Origin: CAIZGX01 sp044374295
GTDB lineage: Bacteria; Bacteroidota; Bacteroidia; Flavobacteriales_D; Sanyastnellaceae
Direction of reading: 5' to 3'
DNA: 25,628 nucleotides
Assembly: GCA_044374295.1 (NCBI GenBank)
Contig: JBILOU010000029.1
Span: forward strand, 1 to 25,628
Shown: piece by piece, positions 8,811-14,847 of the stretch
How the letters are laid out: every line of letters starts with the position of its first letter
Numbering within the stretch: position 1 is the stretch's first letter
The notes under the pieces: model-generated
Databases searched by the model: none
Told to the model about the DNA's origin: nothing
Seen by the model: only the letters and a program-made list of their open reading frames with translations
Translations under genes and position numbers: made by a program

Positions 8811-10228
8811 TTTTTTTCGAACAGTGCCACCGCCTCTAAATGTGAGGTGTGTGGGAACTGGTCTACGAAACTAATTTTCTTTAACTGATATCCCGATAGA
8901 ATAAGCGTTTCGCAATCTCTCGCTTGCGTAGCAGGATTGCATGAAATATAAACGATACGCTTGGCGTCGAGTCCAATTACTTTTCTTAATGTCTTTGGTG
9001 AAATTCCACCTCGCGGTGGGTCAAGGACAAGCGTGTTGATTTGGTTTTGAAACTGAGGTTGCTCCAATAAGAATTTCCCTACATCGGCTGCGAAGAATTC
9101 GATATTCGAAACATTGTTTTCTTGCGCGTTTTTCTTTGCGTCTTCAATGGCTGCTTCCACAATATCAACACCCACAACAGGCAACGAAGTTTTCTGCGCA
9201 ATGAGTTGCCCAATTGTTCCTGTTCCGCAAAATAAATCGAGGATACATCCATTCGGAACTTCTTCAGGATTGCAGTAATCGATTGCTTTGGTATAAAGTC
9301 TTTCTGCGCTTTTCGGATTGGTTTGAAAGAAGCTCTTCATGTTTACTTTGAACTTCAATCCCAATAAAATTTCTTCGATTTCCGAATTTCCGTAGAGTAG
9401 GTGCGACGAACCATTCAAAGGTTCAGCACGGTCTCCTGTGTCGTCGTTCAGCGTATGAATAATTCCTCCGCAACGTTCTCCGAGTATATCTAAAACAAGT
9501 TTCACAAATCCATCGCGATCGAATAGTTCCAGTCCTTCCGATGAAGTAACAAGATTAATCAGAAGTAAGTCGTGTGTAAATGATTTTCGAACGACAACGT
9601 ATCTAAAGAAACCTTCGCGTTTGGGTGGATGCCATGCTGGAAGTCCGCTGTTTTCGCAAAAGGTACGAATGCGATGCAGGTTGTTTTCCAATGTGGCATC
9701 GAAGAGACCCGATTCCGCATCTAGATTTTCAACCATCCACCACGTTCCTCTGTGCTTGAAACCTAATCCGAAATCATCGAGTTCCGTTTTGGTTGGAAGG
9801 TCATATCGGATAGCGCTGAAGCTGTACTCCATTTTGTTTCTGTAGTTCCAAACAGAAGGAGATTCAATGTATTCATCGAACAGTTCAGCAATGTTTTCAA
9901 TTTTACCAATGCGCTTGTAGAGTTGAAGGCACGAATCTTTTTTCGCTTCGTGTTGCTTTTCTATGGGCCAAGCAGCGTATGGCGCGCCAGGAATACGCTG
10001 GTAAGGCAAGTCTATTTCATCTGGAGAATTTTCAATGACTTCAATCAATTTACAATTTGCAAATCGCTTGTCGGACTTGATCACTTGTGCACGCACGAGT
10101 TGTCCCGGGAAAGTGTTTTCAACAAAAACAGTAAAATCGCCTTTGTCGGTTTTCAATAGCCCTATTCCATTGCCTCCAAAGGCAAAGCGGTCTATTTTAA
10201 TGTCGAGTATTTGGTTTCTTTTTAGCAC
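8807..10228 (-). CDS. 23S rRNA (uracil-5-)-methyltransferase, RlmD/TrmA family
   Basis: SAM-dependent m5U methyltransferase of the TrmA/RlmCD (RumA) family, acting on rRNA or tRNA in the cytoplasm. From the GTG at 10228 it is 473 residues: a TRAM-type beta-barrel at about 4-60 (DRFAFGGNGIG, FPGQLV), YRNKMEYSF at 129-137, SFFQTNP at 299-305, SAM loop DLFCGTG at 331-337 and DPPRGG at 403-408. The catalytic nucleophile Cys430 is in YISCNP, and the general base Glu465 is in HTSHLEAV. The open frame runs on to 10423, but only through the 12-bp array. A TATATTTG element ends 4 nt before the GTG, so the GTG is chosen. The CGGC-type iron-sulfur cysteines expected after the TRAM domain are missing (GAPYAAWPIEKQ instead). 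RlmD is the best guess; the exact target uridine is not determined. Confidence 0.88.
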   Translation of the reverse strand: MLKRNQILDIKIDRFAFGGNGIGLLKTDKGDFTVFVENTFPGQLVRAQVIKSDKRFANCKLIEVIENSPDEIDLPYQRIPGAPYAAWPIEKQHEAKKDSCLQLYKRIGKIENIAELFDEYIESPSVWNYRNKMEYSFSAIRYDLPTKTELDDFGLGFKHRGTWWMVENLDAESGLFDATLENNLHRIRTFCENSGLPAWHPPKREGFFRYVVVRKSFTHDLLLINLVTSSEGLELFDRDGFVKLVLDILGERCGGIIHTLNDDTGDRAEPLNGSSHLLYGNSEIEEILLGLKFKVNMKSFFQTNPKSAERLYTKAIDYCNPEEVPNGCILDLFCGTGTIGQLIAQKTSLPVVGVDIVEAAIEDAKKNAQENNVSNIEFFAADVGKFLLEQPQFQNQINTLVLDPPRGGISPKTLRKVIGLDAKRIVYISCNPATQARDCETLILSGYQLKKISFVDQFPHTSHLEAVALFEKN

Positions 10229-10232
10229 GGGG

Positions 10233-10240
10233 CAAATATA
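10233..10240 (-). promoter_or_regulatory. -7 promoter element (TATATTTG) for the methyltransferase gene
   Basis: Read on the minus strand this is TATATTTG, a full match to the Bacteroidota -7 consensus TAnnTTTG. Only four bases (CCCC) separate it from the GTG at 10228, so transcription would start at or within a few bases of that codon, giving a leaderless or nearly leaderless mRNA. No good -33 TTG was found at the usual spacing. The expected -33 position falls at the edge of the repeat array. Confidence 0.5.
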
Positions 10241-10250
10241 TGTGCGGAGC

Positions 10251-10421
10251 AAGATACTTTGTAAGATTCTTCGAAAGATGCTTTGCAAGATACTTTGTAA
10301 GATACTTTGTAAGATTCTTCGAAAGATTCTCCGAAAGGTCTCGCGAAGCGTCTTGTGCAACATCTTGTGCAACATCTTGTGTAACATCTTGTCTAACATC
10401 TCGCATAGCGTCTTGCGAAGC
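10251..10421. repeat. 12-bp degenerate tandem array, locus 1 (14 units)
   Basis: Fourteen 12-bp units follow each other exactly in phase from 10251 to 10418, plus three bases. The first eight are AAGAT/AAGGT types (AAGATACTTTGT, AAGATTCTTCGA, AAGATGCTTTGC, AAGATTCTCCGA). The last six are AACAT/AGCGT types (AACATCTTGTGC, AACATCTTGTGT, AGCGTCTTGCGA). Three copies of AAGATACTTTGT and two of AACATCTTGTGC are identical. The array fills the space between divergent genes and is stop-free in at least two frames on each strand, creating spurious ORFs. Related arrays occur at 18231-18353 and inside the lipoprotein gene at 22194-22343. Confidence 0.92.
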
Positions 10422-10427
10422 ATTGAT

Positions 10428-10435
10428 TATCTTCG
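10428..10435 (+). promoter_or_regulatory. Possible -7 element (TATCTTCG) for the secreted repeat protein
   Basis: TATCTTCG matches TAnnTTTG at all fixed positions but one, and lies 19 bases before the ATG at 10455. No convincing -33 element is present, because the upstream DNA is the last units of the 12-bp array. It is the only promoter candidate in the short space left for this gene. Confidence 0.3.
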
Positions 10436-10454
10436 TTGAAACAAAAACACAGTT

Positions 10455-10790
10455 ATGAAATCGATCGTTCTACTTTTTGCATTGTGCGCATTTGGAATTA
10501 GCGCGAATGCTCAGAAGATTTATTCAGTTGATGCTGAATACAAGGCGCAGGTGAAGGTTTATGTGGTAGACGCCGAGTACAAGGCAGATTTGTTGGTTTA
10601 CAAGGAGAATGCGGAATACAAAGCAGGAAACAACGACGGACGTTGGTATTTCGTAGATGCAGAATACAAGGCAAATAAGAAAATATATTTTGAAGATGCC
10701 GAGTACAAAGCTGATTTGAAAATTTACTTCGTCGACGCAGAGTACAAAGCAGGTTGGAAGAATGCTGCTAAGAAGCAGTTGTTGTACTAA
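10455..10790 (+). CDS. Secreted repeat protein with six VDAEYKA units (DUF6150-like)
   Basis: A 111-residue protein with a signal peptide (MKSIVLLFALCAFGISANAQ, cleavage likely after AQ) followed by six copies of a roughly 13-residue repeat built on (V/K)-x-V-D-A-E-Y-K-A, usually preceded by K-I/V-Y. One copy reads ENAEYKA and is followed by an insert (GNNDGRW). The repeat style matches proteins I recall as DUF6150, labelled in databases as septoil-knot proteins. That name is from memory and unverified. Predicted to be exported to the periplasm; the role is unknown. The gene lies directly after the 12-bp array, and its last 23 bp overlap a convergent small gene on the other strand. The coding DNA repeats are diverged, so the expansion is old. 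Confidence 0.82.
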   Translation: MKSIVLLFALCAFGISANAQKIYSVDAEYKAQVKVYVVDAEYKADLLVYKENAEYKAGNNDGRWYFVDAEYKANKKIYFEDAEYKADLKIYFVDAEYKAGWKNAAKKQLLY

Positions 10791-10914
10791 CCTTATTTGC
10801 TTCTAGCTTTTTCATTTTTTTAATATAAGCAACAGTCAGGGCGTCAAGTGACTTTGATTTGCCTTTGCTTTTCATGAATGATTCAGCGTATTCTTTAAGA
10901 TTTTTTTTATTCAT
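10768..10914 (-). CDS. Small 48-residue protein, partner of the upstream acetyltransferase-like gene
   Basis: ATG at 10914 to TAG at 10768 encodes a basic 48-residue protein beginning MNKKNLKEYAESFMKSKGK and containing LDALTVAYIKKMKKLE. It is probably helical, with no signal peptide. The start lies inside the end of the upstream minus-strand gene (8-bp overlap), a typical sign of translational coupling. The 3' end overlaps the convergent secreted protein gene by 23 bp. No family is recognised with certainty. Small basic proteins paired with a GNAT-like gene in this way are often antitoxins or accessory subunits, but that role is inference. Confidence 0.6.
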   Translation of the reverse strand: MNKKNLKEYAESFMKSKGKSKSLDALTVAYIKKMKKLEANKVSTTTAS

Positions 10915-11434
10915 TTTTGCTGAAGTATTTGTCAACGAGTTCTTTCGATTCCTTGGAGTTAATCATCATCCGGCCTCTACCAATGTGAACTGCTTTTAGC
11001 GCTGTTTTATAATGATCAATTAATTTGGTTTTAGCATCAAAAGCAACTACACCGTCGAATCCCTTTTCAAAAGACAATTTACAAATAAAAGCAACAAGAT
11101 TTCCAAGAACACCGAGATATTTTTTATTGGGTTTTCTGTTTGAAGGAGCGTTTTCAATTAGAATAATAAATAGAAAATTGGTTCTCTTTTCAAATGCAAT
11201 TAAACCTTGTGTTTCATCCTCAAAGTCTGCTAGAGTTAATTTATAAATTGAGCAATCAGGATATTCTTTTGGAAGGGTTTTCCAACTGAAAAACCATTGA
11301 TACTTCTTGTTATATCTTTTTAATTCATTGTGGGAAACGAGAATAGTTTTTGTGGCCATTATTTCGCCAGAAATTCTGTTTTCTATTGAACTGGTTAATT
11401 TGTCGATTCGGAAGTTGAGAAATTTATTTTGCAT
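10907..11434 (-). CDS. Acetyltransferase-like (GNAT-type) protein, 175 residues
   Basis: No family is certain. The C-terminal half (GNLVAFICKLSFEKGFDGVVAFDAKTKLIDHYKT... then GRGRMMI and a final ELVDKYF helix) has the pattern of GNAT-like proteins. In them a long helix follows the acyl-CoA-binding strand, and a YxxxGF/G-type end precedes the last strand. The N-terminal part (SIYKLTLADFEDETQGLIAFEKR) reads as the first GNAT strands. No signal peptide or membrane segment. The gene is AT-rich compared with the dcw block. It is followed by the 48-residue gene with an 8-bp overlap. An internal ATG at residue 26 could be the true start. A dyad at 11473-11486 lies 39 bp upstream. Confidence 0.6.
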   Translation of the reverse strand: MQNKFLNFRIDKLTSSIENRISGEIMATKTILVSHNELKRYNKKYQWFFSWKTLPKEYPDCSIYKLTLADFEDETQGLIAFEKRTNFLFIILIENAPSNRKPNKKYLGVLGNLVAFICKLSFEKGFDGVVAFDAKTKLIDHYKTALKAVHIGRGRMMINSKESKELVDKYFSKNE

Positions 11435-11472
11435 TGTTTTAGCATTAAATTTCAGGTTAGTTTTTTACAGTC

Positions 11473-11486
11473 TATGCAAATGCATA
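11473..11486. promoter_or_regulatory. Perfect dyad TATGCA-AA-TGCATA in a divergent intergenic region
   Basis: A 6+2+6 perfect inverted repeat in the 71-bp gap between the acetyltransferase-like gene (minus) and the DASS transporter (plus). It ends 20 bases before the transporter ATG. It could be an operator serving either direction. The small size means chance is not excluded in AT-rich DNA. Confidence 0.35.
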
Positions 11487-11505
11487 TTCATATAAATGGC
11501 ATAAA

Positions 11506-12939
11506 ATGATTGAAGAGTTGTTAAATTCGTCCATGCGAAAAATAAATCTGTTTCTTCCTGTAATACTTGCATTTGCTATTACACTTGGGCTTCCGAATTG
11601 GTTGTCGTGGAATGAGCGGGTAGTCTTGTCGACTGTTTTAGTTATGCTGTGGTGGTGGATATCTGAAGTGATACCCATGGCGGTTACAGCGCTTGTTCCG
11701 ATGTTGGTTTTTCCAATAGCGAATGTCATGAGCATGGAAAAGGTGGTGGTGCCTTACGCCGATAAATTTGTTTTTTTATTTCTAGGTGGATTTCTTCTGG
11801 CGTTGGCCATTGAGAAACACGGATTACATAAACGCATTGCTTTTCGTTTGCTCGATTTAGCCGGTAACGCGAAGGCGAGAATTTTACTTGCCGTCATGTT
11901 GTCCTCCTACGTGTTAAGCATGTGGATCAGTAATACCGCAACTGCCATGATGTTGATTCCGATAGCCGCTTCTGTTGCGCATTTACTTGCTGCTCACAAT
12001 CACGAGGCAAAATTTAAACGTGCGTTGGTGTTGGGAGTCGCTTATGCAGCAAGCATTGGTGGCATGGCCACTTTAATTGGAACACCGCCTAACGTAGCCG
12101 CTGCGGGAATCTTGAGGGAGCAATTTGGTGAAGAGATTTCTTTCGTTGGCTGGATGAAGTATGGAGTTCCATTCTCCTTGGTTCTTTTGTTTCTTGTGTT
12201 TTTAGTTCTTTCTAAGATTCATTTTAAACGGAAAGAGACCATTGATGGGGCGCATGAAGAATTGCATCGCCTTCGACAGGAAATGGGTGGAATCTCGAAG
12301 ACCGAACGCAGAGTGTTGTATGTCTTCGCTGGAGCGGTGCTCTGTTGGATTTTCCAATCTCCGATTTCATCGGCTTTGAAAATCCCTGCCTTCAATGATA
12401 CCTGGATTGCTTTGGCGTTCGGATTGTCTTTGTTTTTTATTTCAAGAGAATCGGCCATACCGAATGAGCGTTCGGTTGGATTGTTGGAGTGGTCCGATAC
12501 GGAGAAATTATCTTGGGGAGTTTTGCTGATGTTTGGAGGAGGACTTGCGCTATCCCTTGCCTTCAAAGAAGCGGGATTGTTGGAACGCTTGTCGCAATGG
12601 CTTGCTGTTGTGAACGTGGGAAGTTCAACGCTGTATCTAATTATGTTATGTGGAATAGGTCTCTTGCTTACAGCACTCATGAGCAACCTAGCCATGGTTA
12701 CTTTGTTCGTTCCAATTGTTGGCATCCTGGCTCAGGCTAACGGAATTTCACCCGCTGCGTGGGCCATTCCTGTTACGCTGGCTGCGAGTTGTGATTTTAT
12801 GTTTCCGATGAGTACTCCTCCGAATGCGATTGCCTACGGAACCGGATGGGTAAAAGCCAAGGACATGTTCACCATTGGAATAATAGTGAATGTGATTTCG
12901 TTTTTGTTGTTGGTTGGGTTGGTGGTTTTAGCGAAGTAA
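11506..12939 (+). CDS. DASS-family (SLC13) sodium-coupled anion transporter
   Basis: Polytopic inner-membrane transporter of the divalent anion:Na+ symporter family, which usually imports dicarboxylates, citrate or sulfate. The 477-residue protein has 11-12 hydrophobic segments and both inverted-repeat signature hairpins: SNTATAMMLIP followed later by LIGTPPNVAAAGI in the first half, and SNLAMVTLFVPIV followed by PMSTPPNAIAYGTG in the second. These form the Na+ and substrate sites. Substrate cannot be read from sequence. The first eight residues precede an internal Met at position 9 (11530), which is an alternative start. The stop lies 3 bp from the convergent stop of the next gene. No neighbour suggests a shared pathway. 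Confidence 0.92.
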   Translation: MIEELLNSSMRKINLFLPVILAFAITLGLPNWLSWNERVVLSTVLVMLWWWISEVIPMAVTALVPMLVFPIANVMSMEKVVVPYADKFVFLFLGGFLLALAIEKHGLHKRIAFRLLDLAGNAKARILLAVMLSSYVLSMWISNTATAMMLIPIAASVAHLLAAHNHEAKFKRALVLGVAYAASIGGMATLIGTPPNVAAAGILREQFGEEISFVGWMKYGVPFSLVLLFLVFLVLSKIHFKRKETIDGAHEELHRLRQEMGGISKTERRVLYVFAGAVLCWIFQSPISSALKIPAFNDTWIALAFGLSLFFISRESAIPNERSVGLLEWSDTEKLSWGVLLMFGGGLALSLAFKEAGLLERLSQWLAVVNVGSSTLYLIMLCGIGLLLTALMSNLAMVTLFVPIVGILAQANGISPAAWAIPVTLAASCDFMFPMSTPPNAIAYGTGWVKAKDMFTIGIIVNVISFLLLVGLVVLAK

Positions 12940-12942
12940 GAA

Positions 12943-14124
12943 TTATTTCAAGAAGGAAATTAAATTTCTGTCAACCCCAATCTTCTTCAATTCACCATTT
13001 GCACCAGCAATTATGTAGTGCTCTGCCATTTCATTTCCAAGAAGTTCATTAATCTTTCTTCTGATCTTCGAAATGGTCTCACTTATTTTTTGAGTGTTCG
13101 CATTATCTGTGCGCTCATTGATGCGCTTAGATGCAGTATCTCTGGTAGAGGTTGGACTGACTTTTAAATACAATTCAGTGAGCTCCTCTCTGTGCTCATC
13201 GAGCATGTTAAGTTTCACTCCTTCAGGTTTGCCTAAGAAAAACAGGTAGATTGTTTTTTCAATCTTGTCGAGTTTTAGTTCAATGTTAGCAAGATCTGGG
13301 AATTGAATCTTGAAATTTGGTCCGGTGATGCTCATGCGGCTCGGTTTCTTCAACAAAGAATAACGATCTCTGAATAAGATTTCGCTGCGAGTGGCTTCCA
13401 TGATTTCGAATACTTGGCTGGCAAGAAGGGGATGCACTTTTTTGTCTTCCAAACGCTTGACACAATCGGAGCATAAATCAGCAGTGCGTATTTTTAAAAT
13501 AAGCTCGTTTTTGTTTCCACAAAAATCATTCATGCATCCAACCGAGGTTTGATGCACGCCTTCTGACATCTCGCGAATGTCGGAGAACATATAGTGTCGT
13601 AGCAAATGAGTAACAATCAAATAAACGATACTCGCTCGAGAAAATCCAGGTAAATAAAATCCGAGTCCTGATGTCTGAACGAATCCGTTTCGTCCACCTT
13701 TAGGATCTGGCGCAGCAAACCAGTTGAATTCATTGCCTTTGTCGGTAAGAAGAATAACGAATTCAAATTCTGAAATGTCGTTAGATTTTCTAAACGTTTT
13801 GCATCGGTCGAAAATGTCTTCCCATCTTAATCGAGTTAGTTTCTCTGGAGCTTCGTGATAATAAGCCTTTTCGGAATAGCTAGTTTCGCTGATAGAGTAA
13901 CAGGCTTCTTCATGTATCATTTCATCAGGCAACGACAGAGTAGTGTCTCGACCTTTTTCATCACCGTTGTCGAATTCGAACCCTAAGTCGTCTTCAAACA
14001 CGGGCTCATCTATCGTAGAGACAAATTCGAGCGGACCCGAAAACGATTGCAATTGTTGCAAAATTTCGTGGTAGGCAGCTTGGTCTACTTCTTCTGATTT
14101 TAATAAATGAACCCGTGTTCGCAT
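12943..14124 (-). CDS. Unrecognised protein with CX4C...CX2C metal site; last gene of ATPase/vWA unit
   Basis: A 393-residue cytoplasmic protein that I cannot assign. Three parts are visible. Residues 1-90 are acidic and probably flexible. Residues 100-225 form a mixed alpha/beta domain (EFVILLTDKGNEFNWF, GFYLPGFSRASIVYLIVTHLL). It ends in a likely zinc site: Cys197, Cys202, Cys218 and Cys221 within GCMNDFCGNK and KIRTADLCSDC, with His191 nearby. The order resembles a degenerate archaemetzincin (hydrophobic helix, then H and CxxxxC), but no HExxH is present. Residues 285-393 are helical (IYLFFLGKPEGVKL, ISKIRRKINELLG, GANGELKKIGVDR) and look like a separate C-terminal module found in Bacteroidota proteins. 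It lies 17 bp after the vWA gene. Confidence 0.75.
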   Translation of the reverse strand: MRTRVHLLKSEEVDQAAYHEILQQLQSFSGPLEFVSTIDEPVFEDDLGFEFDNGDEKGRDTTLSLPDEMIHEEACYSISETSYSEKAYYHEAPEKLTRLRWEDIFDRCKTFRKSNDISEFEFVILLTDKGNEFNWFAAPDPKGGRNGFVQTSGLGFYLPGFSRASIVYLIVTHLLRHYMFSDIREMSEGVHQTSVGCMNDFCGNKNELILKIRTADLCSDCVKRLEDKKVHPLLASQVFEIMEATRSEILFRDRYSLLKKPSRMSITGPNFKIQFPDLANIELKLDKIEKTIYLFFLGKPEGVKLNMLDEHREELTELYLKVSPTSTRDTASKRINERTDNANTQKISETISKIRRKINELLGNEMAEHYIIAGANGELKKIGVDRNLISFLK

Positions 14125-14141
14125 GACGATAAATTTAATAA

Positions 14142-14777
14142 TTAAAATTCACCAAAACCTTCCCAATTCTTTCCTGATCTTTTTTGATGAATGGAATTCT
14201 CCAGTGCATCGGCGGCAAAGTGCATGGTGTCTTTGATGTTCGCTTTTTGTGAAGAGTAAACACGTGATTGTTGCATGTTCAATCTGCTTGCAGCGCCCCA
14301 AGCATCTATGTCTGCCCCAATGAAGGCGAAGTTCCAGTTTCCTGTAGCTTCCAATTCTTTAATCGAAGAAGAGATTTCTGGGAATTTGAACATGCGTGAT
14401 GCGTTCTCTCCTCCGTCGGTGAAGATGACAATCATAACCGTTCCGTTCTTTTCTTTCAGGTCACGTCCAACTGCATACTTCATGCGGTTGATCACAGTGC
14501 CTATAGCGTCAAGCAATCCGGTCATGCCGTCTAACACGTAATCTTGTTCCGTAAGCACAGGTAATTCTGCTGCAGGTAGGTTTTCGAACACCAATTCAGG
14601 ACTGTCTGAGAAAAGTGTTAGAGAGACATAGATTGGTTGATCTAGGTTGCGCTCTTGTATGGCTTTAATAGAATGAAGCTTTTCATTCAAACCTTCAAGG
14701 GTCTCTTTGTAATGCGATTGCATGCTTCCACTTTTGTCCAAGACAATGTGGTAATGGGTTGCGTTTTGTTTATTCAT
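14142..14777 (-). CDS. von Willebrand factor A domain protein
   Basis: A 211-residue soluble vWA protein; the domain takes up almost the whole length. The metal-ion-dependent adhesion site is complete: DKSGS with Asp14, Ser16 and Ser18, Thr86 in DGMTG, and Asp121 in FTDGGE. The last strand, FAFIGADIDAWGAA, is typical of bacterial vWA proteins such as TerY-like ones. No signal peptide or membrane anchor, so it is cytoplasmic and probably binds a partner through Mg2+. It lies between an ABC-type ATPase (70 bp upstream) and the Cys-cluster protein (17 bp downstream) on the same strand, so the three are likely co-transcribed. vWA proteins often pair with MoxR AAA+ ATPases. Here the ATPase is a different type. 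Confidence 0.9.
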   Translation of the reverse strand: MNKQNATHYHIVLDKSGSMQSHYKETLEGLNEKLHSIKAIQERNLDQPIYVSLTLFSDSPELVFENLPAAELPVLTEQDYVLDGMTGLLDAIGTVINRMKYAVGRDLKEKNGTVMIVIFTDGGENASRMFKFPEISSSIKELEATGNWNFAFIGADIDAWGAASRLNMQQSRVYSSQKANIKDTMHFAADALENSIHQKRSGKNWEGFGEF

Positions 14778-14811
14778 TTTGTTTAATTATTTCTGCAAAG
14801 GTGTGGTGTTG

Positions 14812-14844
14812 AACAAGGCTTAGTAAAGTTTTGACAACCTTGTT
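14812..14844 (+). terminator. Inverted repeat AACAAGG/CCTTGTT followed by a T-run
   Basis: AACAAGG at 14812-14818 pairs with CCTTGTT at 14838-14844, and seven more bases, mostly T, follow on the plus strand. It sits in the 70-bp gap between the ATPase and vWA genes, which are on the minus strand. As a terminator it would act on antisense transcription. On the minus strand it could instead be an RNA structure in the mRNA between the two genes. Confidence 0.3.
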
Positions 14845-14847
14845 TTT

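Noticed and set aside
10251..10421. CRISPR array
   Set aside because: Units are 12 bp, contiguous and degenerate, with no spacers of constant length between identical repeats, and no cas genes are near.
10229..10423. N-terminal extension of the methyltransferase from ATG 10423
   Set aside because: The extra 65 residues are translation of the 12-bp array. The TRAM domain begins just after the GTG at 10228, and a -7 box sits directly before it.
10035..10439. Plus-strand ORFs over the array (10035-10439, 10240-10458)
   Set aside because: These are antisense to the methyltransferase or repeat translation only, with Cys/Arg-rich repeat peptides and no start context.
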